From: Chitinophagaceae bacterium | GTDB lineage: Bacteria > Bacteroidota > Bacteroidia > Chitinophagales > Chitinophagaceae | Reading direction: 5' to 3' | Assembly: GCA_023229465.1 (NCBI GenBank) | Contig: JALNZE010000015.1 | Location: 14,930 to 78,929 of the forward strand | Length of the DNA: 64,000 nucleotides | Part shown: in pieces, positions 18,562 through 27,900 of the stretch | Layout of the letters: each line of letters starts with the position of its first letter | How positions within the stretch are numbered: the first letter of the stretch is position 1 | The notes under the pieces: model-generated | The model's database searches: none | Seen by the model: the letters and a program-made list of their open reading frames with translations, nothing else | What the model was told of the DNA's origin: nothing | Position numbers and translations under genes: made by a program

Positions 18562-19875
18562 ATGCAGGTAGATAAAACCACACTCGCGGATCTTTCCATT
18601 TTTCATAGTGAAGAAGAGCAGTCTGTTTTTCATCATTTGAATTTTACGCAGACCAATGGTGGCAGGGAATATTTACGCCAGTTATTAGGTAATCCGTTGG
18701 GGGCTATCTCCGAAATACTGGATACGCAGCAAACCATACAGCAGTTAATGCTGGCAGCAAAAGATTGGCCCATTACCGTAACCAATGGCACCATTATGGT
18801 TATGGAAAGATTTTATGAATCGCAGATTAATCATTTTACGAATCATCCCAATGCAATAAATAGTGTTTGGTATAAACTGATTAACGGGCCGGATTACTCC
18901 CTCATCCGCTATACAGTAGAGCATGCCATAGATTTTACCAGGGGCCTTCAGCAGATAGTGGACCTGCTAAAAAATCAAACAATGAGCAGGCAATTGACAA
19001 CCTGGACCAGTCGCATGGCCCTGTTACTCAAGAAGCCTGTTTTACAGGAAATGATGTTAGCGGATAAGAAAAAACTTACCCCCGGGCAGGTTCTCAGGTA
19101 TGGGGGATTTATCCGTTACCACTTTAAAAATAATTGTTTCGAATTGGTAGGCATTTATAGCAAATTTGACGCATACCTGGGTATAGCATGGGCCTGCCAA
19201 AAATACGCATTCTGTTTTCCTGAATTTACACAAAACACCGCGCCTTTTATCAAACAGACAGGATTATATCATATGCTTATAGAACAGCCTGTAGCCTATG
19301 ACATTGATTTATCTGTTGATAAAAATTTTATTTTTCTTACCGGAGCCAATATGGCCGGCAAGAGTACCTTTATCAAAGCCGTGGGTGTGGCCGTTTATCT
19401 CGCACACCTGGGAATGGGCGTACCGGCCAAAGAAATGCAGTTGAGTTTTTTTGACGGGTTATTAAGTAATATACAGGTAGTGGATAATATTATTAAAGGA
19501 GAAAGCTTTTTCTTCAATGAAGTACAGCGTATTAAAAGCACGATAGAGAAAATAAGTGATGGCAGAAAATGGTTGATCCTGATTGATGAACTTTTCAAAG
19601 GCACTAACCAACAGGATGCCGTAAAATGCAGCACTACGGTAATTGAAGGATTACGCAAAATGCAGAATGCCTTGTTCATTTTATCAACCCATCTCTATGA
19701 AATAGGCGATGAACTGAAGAAGTACCCAAATATCCAGTTCCACTATTTTGAAACCTCGGTAAAAGACGACCAGTTACTATTCAGTTATCAACTGAAAGAA
19801 GGGATTAGTAATGACCGGCTCGGCTACCTGATCTTGCGGAAAGAGGGTGTGGTGGCCCTTTTAGAAAAATTATAA
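18562..19875 (+). CDS. MutS-like ATPase lacking the mismatch-recognition domains
   Basis: A 437-residue protein carrying only the clamp-like middle region and the ABC-type ATPase domain of the MutS family. The Walker A is TGANMAGKSTFIKAVG near residues 259-273. The Walker B region is LILIDELFKGTNQQDAV near 338-354, in which DELFKGTN replaces the DELGRGTS of true MutS. The histidine switch is in FILSTHLYEIGD. The N-terminal mismatch-reading domain I is absent, so it is not the repair enzyme itself. Bacteroidota have several such short MutS paralogs of unknown role. It probably shares a transcript with the dihydroorotase gene. Confidence 0.82.
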   Translation: MQVDKTTLADLSIFHSEEEQSVFHHLNFTQTNGGREYLRQLLGNPLGAISEILDTQQTIQQLMLAAKDWPITVTNGTIMVMERFYESQINHFTNHPNAINSVWYKLINGPDYSLIRYTVEHAIDFTRGLQQIVDLLKNQTMSRQLTTWTSRMALLLKKPVLQEMMLADKKKLTPGQVLRYGGFIRYHFKNNCFELVGIYSKFDAYLGIAWACQKYAFCFPEFTQNTAPFIKQTGLYHMLIEQPVAYDIDLSVDKNFIFLTGANMAGKSTFIKAVGVAVYLAHLGMGVPAKEMQLSFFDGLLSNIQVVDNIIKGESFFFNEVQRIKSTIEKISDGRKWLILIDELFKGTNQQDAVKCSTTVIEGLRKMQNALFILSTHLYEIGDELKKYPNIQFHYFETSVKDDQLLFSYQLKEGISNDRLGYLILRKEGVVALLEKL

Positions 19876-20086
19876 CCCAATCTATTAAAACGCGTGTGTA
19901 GTAGTACCTATCTGCAGATTAGGTATAAATACGCTATCCCCAAATAGTTTATTGCCCTACCTTTCTCTCCATAATAATGGCGGCATTTTATTGCTTGTAA
20001 TCCCCACACAAGAGCAACCATTGACTGTTTTTCGTAACGGCATTGTAAAACGAATACCTGTTTTACGGTGAAATAAACTTGTAAGC

Positions 20087-21628
20087 ATGCTTGTAAAAAC
20101 CTTTGGCAGCGCCGTATATGGCGTAGAAGCCATCAGCATCACTATTGAAGTGAATGTTAGTATGGGACAGGGCTATCATATAGTGGGCCTTCCCGATAAT
20201 GCTGTTCGCGAGAGTTTGCAAAGAACAGAGAGCGCCATTAAAGCCAATGAATTTTTTATGCCGCGTACCAAATTAGTGGTAAACCTGGCACCGGCAGATA
20301 TCCGTAAAACGGGCTCTGCCTTTGATCTTCCCATAGCCATCGGCATATTGGGCGCCAGTGAACAACTGGATGAGCCGGAACGGTTAAAAGATTATGTAAT
20401 TATGGGAGAACTTAGCCTGGATGGTGAAGTGCAATCCATTAAAGGCGCTTTACCCATTGCCATACAGGCACGCAAAGAAGGTTTTAAGGGATTGATTGTT
20501 CCACTGGCCAATGCCAGGGAAGCGGGCATGGTAACCAACCTCGAAGTATATGGCGTGAAACATGTAACTGAAGTTGTAAACTTTTTTTCTGGTGGATCAA
20601 CCTTACAACCGGTAGAAGTAAATACCAGGGATGAATTTTTCAGTAATCAATATGATTTTGAGATTGATTTCAGTGAAGTAAAAGGGCAGGAAAATATTAA
20701 ACGAGCCATGGAAATAGCCGCTGCCGGTGGGCACAATGCTATTTTAATTGGTCCGCCCGGCGCCGGAAAAACCATGCTGGCCAAGCGTTTACCAACAATA
20801 CTTCCACCGCTGAGTTTACAGGAGGCATTAGAAACCACCAAGATCCACAGTGTAGCAGGTAAGTTACCAGAGCATAGTGCGTTAATTAATAAACGGCCAT
20901 TCCGTTCGCCGCATCATACTATTTCGGATGTAGCGCTGGTAGGGGGTGGCAGCACTCCCCAACCCGGTGAAATATCATTGGCACATAACGGTGTATTGTT
21001 TTTAGATGAACTACCCGAATTTAAAAGAACCGTTCTTGAAGTAATGCGCCAGCCCATGGAAGAAAGAAGGGTAACCATTTCCCGCGCAAAAATGGCATTG
21101 GATTTTCCGGCGAATTTTATGTTGATTGCTTCGATGAATCCCTGCGCCTGCGGTTTTTACAATCATCCTGAAAAACAATGTACCTGCCCGCCCGGCGCCG
21201 TGCAGAAATACCTGAATAAAGTATCGGGGCCTTTATTAGACAGGATTGATCTGCATGTAGAAGTAACCCCCGTAGCCTTTAATGAACTGAGTAATCAACA
21301 CAATGGCGAAGCTTCCGCCACTATTCGTGAACGGGTAATCAGCGCCAGGGAGATTCAGGCCGAACGTTACAGGGATCATCCCGGAATCTATGCCAATGCG
21401 CAAATGAGCAGCAAACAATTACGCGAAATTTGCGTGATAGGCACCGTGGGTGAAAATTTATTAAAGAAAGCGATGGAAAAACTAAACCTCAGCGCCCGCG
21501 CTTACGACCGCATACTCAAGGTAAGCCGTACCATTGCTGATCTTGCGGGGAGTGAGCATATTAAGCCCGAGCATTTGGCGGAGGCTATTCATTATAGGAG
21601 TTTGGATAGGGAGGGTTGGGCGGGGTGA
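20087..21628 (+). CDS. YifB/ComM family Mg-chelatase-like AAA+ ATPase
   Basis: The 513-residue protein has the YifB/ComM layout: an N-terminal Lon-protease-like (ChlI) domain beginning MLVKTFGSAVYGVEAISITIE; Walker A IGPPGAGKTMLAKRLPTILPP near 220-240; Walker B GVLFLDELPEF; a four-cysteine segment CACGFYNHPEKQCTC near 352-366; and the C-terminal Mg-chelatase domain ending YRSLDREGWAG. ComM is a helicase that extends D-loops during natural transformation in Vibrio and Haemophilus; YifB in other bacteria is presumed similar. Its last 38 coding bases are repeated exactly 2858 bp downstream at the far end of an insertion. The gene itself is intact. Confidence 0.9.
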   Translation: MLVKTFGSAVYGVEAISITIEVNVSMGQGYHIVGLPDNAVRESLQRTESAIKANEFFMPRTKLVVNLAPADIRKTGSAFDLPIAIGILGASEQLDEPERLKDYVIMGELSLDGEVQSIKGALPIAIQARKEGFKGLIVPLANAREAGMVTNLEVYGVKHVTEVVNFFSGGSTLQPVEVNTRDEFFSNQYDFEIDFSEVKGQENIKRAMEIAAAGGHNAILIGPPGAGKTMLAKRLPTILPPLSLQEALETTKIHSVAGKLPEHSALINKRPFRSPHHTISDVALVGGGSTPQPGEISLAHNGVLFLDELPEFKRTVLEVMRQPMEERRVTISRAKMALDFPANFMLIASMNPCACGFYNHPEKQCTCPPGAVQKYLNKVSGPLLDRIDLHVEVTPVAFNELSNQHNGEASATIRERVISAREIQAERYRDHPGIYANAQMSSKQLREICVIGTVGENLLKKAMEKLNLSARAYDRILKVSRTIADLAGSEHIKPEHLAEAIHYRSLDREGWAG

Positions 21629-21630
21629 TT
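21591..21630 (+). repeat. 40-bp direct repeat, left copy (attL-like, end of yifB)
   Basis: Covers the last 38 coding bases of yifB including TGA plus TT. It is identical in all 40 positions to 24449-24488. Confidence 0.9.
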
Positions 21631-21783
21631 AATTACATACGTTCTTATTGCTGGGAAACGCTGCAGTTTCTTCCCTACACGAATATTTGATGCTGATACA
21701 CTGAACGTTAGCAAAGCAATTACTTTTTGTCTTAAGAATGGGGTTCCTTACAGTTACGGCAATTTGAGTTTAAGCATAAAAAA

Positions 21784-22326
21784 ATGGTATCTTACGGTAC
21801 TATTCAAGCAAAACAAAATTCTGATACTAAGAAAGTAAATTCCACTTGTATTGATTGGTATTTAGTTACAACATATCATTATTCAAACGGAAGTACGTAT
21901 CAAACATCTGAATACGTTGGAACAACATGTGGTGGCTGTGATACACCTGATTACCAAAGCTTGTGCCCCGGGGGAGATGGCGGTGGGGGAAATGATGGAG
22001 AATATACCCGTTATGCTTATTTAAATTTTACCGTAGATCCGCAGATTCCTGGCAACGATAGTATTAGAGTGAGAAGTTTTCTTGATGTGGTGGGAACAGG
22101 ATCTGGAACAGGAGGTATATTTTTAGGTGCAACCATGTCAGGTTCACAAGCATTATGGAAGGATCCTAGCTATACTTATTCCAAAACAGGTGCAAATGCA
22201 TCTTATGTGAATACTCAATCACCTCTTGTAACTGCTTCATTTACGGGAACAATCTTTACCGGCGTACAATCATTTAACACTGGACTCACTAGGACATATA
22301 CATATCCACAAGCTTTTACTCCATAA
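21784..22326 (+). CDS. Secreted-protein C-terminal part, probably 5'-truncated
   Basis: A 180-codon ORF with no signal peptide. It contains DWYLVTTYHYSNGSTYQTSEYVGTTCGGC, followed by a glycine-rich linker (GGDGGGGNDGEY) and a beta-strand-rich half. Such DWYLVT...GTTC-GC motifs with a Gly linker occur in the C-terminal halves of longer exported Bacteroidota proteins, so the N-terminal half seems missing. In frame, a stop lies at 21733-21735, and the left end of the insertion is only 150 nt upstream, consistent with truncation on integration. Function is not recognised. It is followed 9 nt later by a lipoprotein gene. Confidence 0.45.
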   Translation: MVSYGTIQAKQNSDTKKVNSTCIDWYLVTTYHYSNGSTYQTSEYVGTTCGGCDTPDYQSLCPGGDGGGGNDGEYTRYAYLNFTVDPQIPGNDSIRVRSFLDVVGTGSGTGGIFLGATMSGSQALWKDPSYTYSKTGANASYVNTQSPLVTASFTGTIFTGVQSFNTGLTRTYTYPQAFTP

Positions 22327-22335
22327 CTAGAATTT

Positions 22336-23067
22336 ATGAATCGGATGTTCGTTATTGTAGGTTTCTCCTTTGCAATTGCCCTATTCAGCAATTGCAAAGG
22401 TTCTCGCTATACCACCCTTTCCAGCGAAGCGGTTGAGCGTGTAAGTACATTTTGGAAATTCAACAACAACATTGACACTCCATACATCACACTGTCTGAA
22501 AAAGCCTGGTATCAAGACAGTATCGGCATTACACAAATCTGTCGCATTTGGTTCTTTGAAACAGGCACCAGCCGATCCGTCAATATCATACCCATTGGAT
22601 ATCGCTTTGTAGACTTGAAAAAAAAGTGGGCTTATGAATATGCAAGCTTCAGTGATACAGCCTCTGTAGAACGCAAATATCGATATACAGATACTACAAA
22701 ATATTCTGGAGGGTGGAATTTCGCAAACCGCACGCCGCTTCCAGTGGACAGTTTTGATTTTTTACCTGATACGACTATCGATGCTGTTGCTTATAAGCGA
22801 TGTAAAGTAAGCTACATCTTTAACCAGACCAGGTTCGAAGGAATTGGCTTGTTGCGTTGTGATAAAAAGAATACCCATTTTCAAATTGATACCGCAATAA
22901 GCAATAAAATCGGGTGCCCGCTTGTTTCTTTCCGATATTATCCAATAAATAATCCTCATTCCCGACTTGACAGTAAAGTGAAATTTATTTCTAATTATCT
23001 TCCAGACTCGGTGGTTAGAGTGTTTGCTGCATGGAAAAGAAATGAAAATATAGACCCTGTAAAATAA
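22336..23067 (+). CDS. Putative lipoprotein of unknown function
   Basis: A 243-residue protein beginning with a lipoprotein-like signal (MNRMFVIVGFSFAIALFSNC, Cys20 as the candidate lipidated residue), so it is expected in the periplasm or outer membrane. The mature part is rich in aromatic residues and beta strands (WKFNNNIDTPYITLSEKAWYQDS, CRIWFFETGTSRSVNI) with no catalytic motif I recognise. It starts 9 nt after the preceding ORF, so the two are likely co-transcribed within the insertion. Confidence 0.6.
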   Translation: MNRMFVIVGFSFAIALFSNCKGSRYTTLSSEAVERVSTFWKFNNNIDTPYITLSEKAWYQDSIGITQICRIWFFETGTSRSVNIIPIGYRFVDLKKKWAYEYASFSDTASVERKYRYTDTTKYSGGWNFANRTPLPVDSFDFLPDTTIDAVAYKRCKVSYIFNQTRFEGIGLLRCDKKNTHFQIDTAISNKIGCPLVSFRYYPINNPHSRLDSKVKFISNYLPDSVVRVFAAWKRNENIDPVK

Positions 23068-23411
23068 ATTGAGGAAAATCAGACGGAAGTGGTCAAGTAT
23101 TACTACGGTTTGATGCAATGTCACTAAATAATGGATTCGTTTTCAATAATAGGGGTGGATATTTGTTTGTGGATCATATAAAAATATAATGTATATTTAA
23201 AAAACCAGAGCATGAAATACATTCGACGACAAACTTATATTTTTAGCGGTGTTGGCCCTTCGTAATTCTAATCTTTTTTGTATTAGCTGGGCGAGCAAAG
23301 TCTATAAATGGAAGTTTTATTATATTTATGTTAGTTTATTTAGCAGCGGTAAGCCACGGCTGGACCTTGGCCAATCCTAGAATACTTAAAGCCCTTATCG
23401 TTGTAGCCATT
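23068..23411 (+). other. AT-rich gap inside the insertion
   Basis: About 340 nt without a gene I would defend. An ATG at 23328 is in frame with the following membrane protein and would extend it by 28 residues. Poly-A/T tracts and TATATTT-like boxes suggest a promoter here, but no unique element stands out. Confidence 0.3.
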
Positions 23412-23720
23412 ATGCGACTATTTAAAATCATAAGACTTGTCTGGACTTTTTATAAGAATTTTCTGCTGCTATCGGCGATTATCACAGCTTTTTGTCTCAG
23501 AGCATTCTGGATGTATGGTTTCGCCAGTTTCTTCGGTATCTTCTGGTGTAAAGTTGTGACATTGGGATTGACTTACTATTTTATAAACACCAATAAAAAG
23601 AATGAATATTATTACTATCAAAATTTAGGTGTCGCAAAGACTCTGCTTTGGAGGGCTACATTATCTTTTGACTTTGTTCTATTTCTCCTTCTTCTCATTC
23701 TGACATATCACTTAAAATGA
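23412..23720 (+). CDS. Small integral membrane protein paired with an ABC ATPase
   Basis: A product of about 102 residues (start MRLFKIIRLVWTFYKNFLL) with three likely membrane helices (near residues 15-40, 43-58 and 80-100) and a conserved-looking cytosolic patch NTNKKNEYYYYQNLGVAKTLLW. Its stop overlaps the ATPase start as ATGA, so the two are translationally coupled and likely form a transporter or membrane-remodelling pair. An upstream ATG at 23328 gives 130 residues but adds a segment that looks non-native. I recall similar small-membrane-protein/ATPase pairs in other Bacteroidota, without known function. Confidence 0.55.
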   Translation: MRLFKIIRLVWTFYKNFLLLSAIITAFCLRAFWMYGFASFFGIFWCKVVTLGLTYYFINTNKKNEYYYYQNLGVAKTLLWRATLSFDFVLFLLLLILTYHLK

Positions 23721-24370
23721 ATCATGTATTAGAGATAGACGGCGTTCAGCTCGAGTTCGACGGAAGAAAAATATTATCGGGCATTTACCTTAGATGTGAA
23801 ACCGGAAAGATAACAGGATTATTAGGAAAAAACGGACAAGGCAAATCCTGCCTGATGAAAATTATTTACGGTAGTTTGCCTTGTGAGAAGTCCGTTAGGT
23901 TTGATCATATTTCTATTGTTGAAAGTTTCAAACGACCTGACTTGTTAGTGTATTTGCCAGAGTTTAATTTTATTCCAAAGTCTCTCTCACTTCGTCGGGT
24001 GTTTCAAGATTTTGGACTGGAGTTCAGCAAATTTCAAGATAGATTTTCTGAGTTTGCAACAAGAGATAAGTCTTCTGTTGGTAGTCTTTCAGGAGGTGAG
24101 CGCAGGTTAATAGAATTGTATGTAATTGTGAAGTCTGCATCGCAGTTTGCTATGCTGGATGAACCTTTTACTCACCTGAATCCCTTACAAATTGAAAAGG
24201 TGAAAGAACTACTTATAGAAGAAAAGACAAACAAAGGTCTGCTTATCACCGACCATATGTACAGGCATACTATTGACATTTGTGACAGTCTATATGTACT
24301 AACCAACAGACAAACATATTTGACAAAAAGCGTTACGGATATTGAAACATTAGGTTACGCAAGACTTTAA
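23717..24370 (+). CDS. ABC-type ATP-binding protein
   Basis: A 217-residue nucleotide-binding domain: Walker A GLLGKNGQGKSCLMKII near residues 34-50, signature LSGGERRLIELYVIV near 121-135, Walker B FAMLDEPFTHLNP near 142-154, and switch histidine LLITDHMYR near 175-183. All catalytic residues are present, so it should hydrolyse ATP. It overlaps the small membrane protein gene by 4 nt (ATGA). The ATPase contains no membrane domain and no larger permease is nearby, which is unusual for an exporter. Substrate unknown. Confidence 0.85.
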   Translation: MNHVLEIDGVQLEFDGRKILSGIYLRCETGKITGLLGKNGQGKSCLMKIIYGSLPCEKSVRFDHISIVESFKRPDLLVYLPEFNFIPKSLSLRRVFQDFGLEFSKFQDRFSEFATRDKSSVGSLSGGERRLIELYVIVKSASQFAMLDEPFTHLNPLQIEKVKELLIEEKTNKGLLITDHMYRHTIDICDSLYVLTNRQTYLTKSVTDIETLGYARL

Positions 24371-24448
24371 TCAGTAACAACTTTACCTTGCCTGCTTCGC
24401 AGTTAGCCACCACTTATAAAAACTGTTGGATGATTGAATTACTGCTCG

Positions 24449-24488
24449 ATTATAGGAGTTTGGATAGGGAGGGTTGGGCGGGGTGATT
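24449..24488 (+). repeat. 40-bp direct repeat, right copy (attR-like)
   Basis: Identical to 21591-21630. Upstream of it the frame still reads into YRSLDREGWAG and a TGA, that is, a duplicate of the YifB terminus. Confidence 0.9.
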
Positions 24489-24491
24489 GTA

Positions 24492-24513
24492 TTGTTGGTC
24501 AGGCGACCAACAA
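24492..24513. terminator. Hairpin beyond the right repeat, probable old yifB terminator
   Basis: TTGTTGGTC, loop AGGC, GACCAACAA: a perfect 9-bp stem between yifB (plus) and the convergent lipoprotein gene (minus, stop at 24520). It lacks a strong U-tract, so termination is inferred from position. Confidence 0.5.
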
Positions 24514-24519
24514 CAATCC

Positions 24520-24960
24520 TCACTTCCTTGCAATTTTAAAAGATTTTGAAGTTGTATTGGTAGCAGTGGTTTTTGAAGTGACAGTAAATGTGGCCGTACA
24601 TACAACACCGGGCGACAGGTTAGAGATAGTGACAGTTAATGGTGATATGGACGTTGTAACTGATGAACTCGAAACAACTGAATTATCTGAATCTTTCTTC
24701 ACGGTAACATCTACCGTTACACCCGAGCCGGGCAGCTTTGAGCTGATGGTAACCTTTGCATCCTGTGTGGCGCCCAAAGCAGTATATATGCCGGTTCCGG
24801 GATCAATGTCTACCGCAAAAACAATATTCTCCTCCGTTGGAGTTGGTGTGGGTGTGGGGGTAGGGGTTGGTGCGGGTGACGGTGATTTACTACAAGCCAA
24901 TAAACCCGCAAAAATCAAACAGACCAACCCTAATTTTCCTGACATATACATATTCTTCAT
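24520..24960 (-). CDS. Lipoprotein with Pro-Thr repeat linker and Ig-like domain
   Basis: A 146-residue protein with a lipoprotein signal (lipobox LLAC, Cys23), then SKSPSPAP and a (PT)n linker encoded by a GTGGGT-like microsatellite, then one fibronectin/Ig-like beta-sandwich (VTISNLSPGVVCTATFTVTS). It should sit at the cell surface or in the periplasm, with the PT repeat as a spacer. The short dinucleotide-codon repeat is a plausible site of slippage and length variation. It lies 13 nt downstream of the T9SS cargo gene on the same strand and probably shares its transcript. Confidence 0.7.
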   Translation of the reverse strand: MKNMYMSGKLGLVCLIFAGLLACSKSPSPAPTPTPTPTPTPTEENIVFAVDIDPGTGIYTALGATQDAKVTISSKLPGSGVTVDVTVKKDSDNSVVSSSSVTTSISPLTVTISNLSPGVVCTATFTVTSKTTATNTTSKSFKIARK

Positions 24961-24973
24961 ACAAATAGATTTT

Positions 24974-27900
24974 TTATTCTTTTATAATTTTATCAGTATA
25001 CATCAGCTTGCCATTCTTATCACTCACCATTACCAGATACATCGCCCTGGAAAGGCTTTTCAAACTAACCGAGGTACCACTGCTTATTTTATCTTTTTTC
25101 AAAACTAATTTACCACCCAGATCATACATTTTTATATTTAACTGGTACTGACCATCCAGTTTATAATCAATCCTGATATCTTCCCTGGTTGGATTAGGGT
25201 ACAATATAAGATATTGATTGTTCGAAAAATTTACCAGGGCCGTTACCAAATAATAATAATTAGCGCTCATACTACTGGCACAGCCATTTTGTGTTGTCTT
25301 TACAGAATAATTAGCCGCGGTAGTGGGTTTATATTTCTGTGTTGTATCACTTAATGCAATGCCATCCTTATACCAAAGATTGCCAATTATTGCCGAAGAA
25401 ACAAGATTGTTAGCCGTATCCCGAACAATTGTTGGCGTGGAAGGTGAAGATTTAACAGTTACCGTAAGCTTAGACCTGGCGCTTTCGCAACTGCCTGTGG
25501 CTGTAATCTGACTAACATAATAGTCCACAGTACCGGCAGTAGCCGTAGATGGTGTGGGCGCTGTGGCTGAACCGGTTCCTCCGGTAGCTACCGTATACCA
25601 CAGCAAAGAATTACCAGAAGAGGCGGTTCCAGCCAATACTGGAGCAGTAACTCCCTGGCAATAAGTAACCCCAACAACTGTTGGGGCAGATGGAATAGTA
25701 GCCACGGTTACAACAGTGGCCGTGGATGTAGCGGAACAGGCATTACTGTTTGTAATGGTTACTGTATAACTACCGCTGGTGGTGGCAGTATAAGATCCTG
25801 TGGTTGCACCGCTGATGTTAACCGCATCCTTTAACCACTGATAAGTATAGCCCGTACCGGTATTGGCATTTAATACCACACTACTTCCGGCACAAATAGA
25901 AGTAGCGGTAGCGGCAGTAATCGTTGCAGCAGGTAGTGTGTTAACCGTAACCACAATAGCAGAAGAAGTAGTAGAACAACCACCTGCATTGGTTACTGTT
26001 ACTGTATAACTACCACTGGCAGTAGCCGTATAAGATGCCGCTGTAGCCGACGTAATCGCTGTGGCATCTTTTAGCCACTGATAGGTTAAGCCGGTTCCGG
26101 TATTGGCATTTAATACCACACTCCCCCCGGTACAAAAACTGGTGGTAGATGCAGCGGTAGCAGTGGCGGCGGCAGTAGATGCACAGGAAGCTGTAACGAT
26201 AAATTTATTGTACACAAGCAATCTTTCAGTAGTAGCTGATTCGCGGATATTAACCGTTACCGTATCTGTTCCGGTATGTCCACTGGCAGGCCTCATCCAT
26301 AAAGTATCATTGGTACCCATACGTACTACCAGGCTCGCTGAAGTAGCAGACGTTGTAATGGTAAGGGCATGTGCATCTCTGTCTGCATAACGTAAAATGG
26401 TATACACACTATCGCCGGTAGATACCGTAAGGTTGGGTATAGAATCCAGCGTAGGGTAGCGATTGATGGTAGGCGTTATCCGCCAGCAACCAATCCCATT
26501 TTTGGGCGGACCATTACTTACCATATCCCTGGCCAGTACCACAATTTTAGTACCCGTTGAATCAACCCAGTTATACTGCGACTGTTCACCGCTGCCATCA
26601 TCCATATAAGTACTTCTGGTAGCATGTAAGGAACCAAATGGATGATAAATGTCTATACCCCTGTCTCCACTAATCACAAAATCATCTAAATAAGCAAAAG
26701 CTTTTTGAGAAGATGGCTGAATTTTTCCAACGATGGTACCCGTTGAATTGTTGATTAATTGTCCGCTAAAATCCATTACATATCTGCCATTGCTGCTGTT
26801 ATATACATCCAGGTTGCCAGTAAAAGCCGACCAGGTAACTTCACCGGTTAGCACATTTACTTTGGTGATGTCGAATGATTTGGTGCCGGTATATATATAG
26901 GCACTGTCTGTAGAAAATTTCAAGCCGTTGATGAAGGGCCATCCGCCTGTATAGGCTTTCCATACCAGCGTGCCATCCGAAATTTTAAATTTACGCAGAA
27001 ACATATCACCGCTGCCTGCATACAGATGCTGCCCATCATCACTAAACACTATTTTCCTCACCTGCCCGGTACAGGGCATCTGCCATTTTTGTGTTACCGT
27101 TGCCGTACCATTGACTGCATGGTTATTTTCAAATAGGGTAACCACACCATTGCCCGTTGTACCTATGGCAAAATACCTGCCATCCTTACTCATGGCCACT
27201 TCCAGCCCTTCATATATATTGATAGGAAGATTGCCCCCGCTTCCCCATATTTTTACTCCGGTTATTGTATTGATGATACCTACCCAATCCTTGGAAACAT
27301 TTGTTCTGTCTGCTCCACCCTGGTTTAACAGATAAATGGCATAGCGGCCGTCCTTACTTGCGGCGCCACCCCATGTTTCATCGCCTATTAAATAGGTCCA
27401 GGCCGTATCTCCAAAATTGGCGCTGTTTAATTTTAACTTATACATCCGGCTGTTTAATTTATTTACGCTGGCATTGTTCCAGTTTTCCTGCCCTGGAAAA
27501 ATAATCAGCGAACTATCAGACGAAACAAAAACGCCCCGCCAAAAACCCGTTTGTGTTTGATAGGTTCGTACTGAGTCAATGGCAAAATTACCTACCCCAA
27601 AAGGAGCAATCCTGCCAAGAAATGCGGTTCCGGAACCGGTTACAGGCACATTGGTGTTGGGAATAAACCACTTGATACCACTCTTCACAACCGTTCTTGC
27701 CTGAATACGCCAGTCGTTTCTGCTAACAGCAGTAAAATTGAAATGGTAGTATTGGTCTCCAAAAGCAGAGGTGGTAGTAGAAGCCGGAGTAATTTGCCAT
27801 TCTTTATTGTTCGAATTGGAATTCTGCAGATAAAAAGTAATGCTCTGAACAGAGTCTTTTAAATAAGCAGGCAGTTTAAAAGCGCCTTTAATAGTATAGC

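Larger units (their letters stand above)
21591..24488 (+). mobile_element. Insertion at the 3' end of yifB bounded by 40-bp direct repeats
   Basis: A unit of 2858 bp lies between perfect 40-bp direct repeats made of the yifB terminus. The hairpin expected after yifB lies immediately beyond the right copy, so removing one repeat and the insert would restore a normal yifB-terminator junction. The cargo is four plus-strand ORFs that look AT-richer than the flanking genes: a secreted-protein fragment, a lipoprotein and a membrane/ABC ATPase pair. No integrase or transposase is present. The layout resembles site-specific integration into a gene end, but recombination between repeats or an assembly join at a 40-bp identity cannot be excluded from sequence alone. 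Confidence 0.6.

Noticed and set aside
21591..24488. Insertion sequence (IS element) as the cause of the yifB-end repeat
   Set aside because: No transposase, no terminal inverted repeats, and a 40-bp duplication is too long for known IS target duplications.
24841..24890. GTGGGT-type microsatellite as a regulatory repeat
   Set aside because: It is simply the codon repeat for the (PT)n linker of the lipoprotein.
24434..25108. Plus-strand frame of 224 codons across the lipoprotein and T9SS cargo 3' end
   Set aside because: It is antisense to two well-supported genes and its Val/Gly runs come from the PT-repeat microsatellite.
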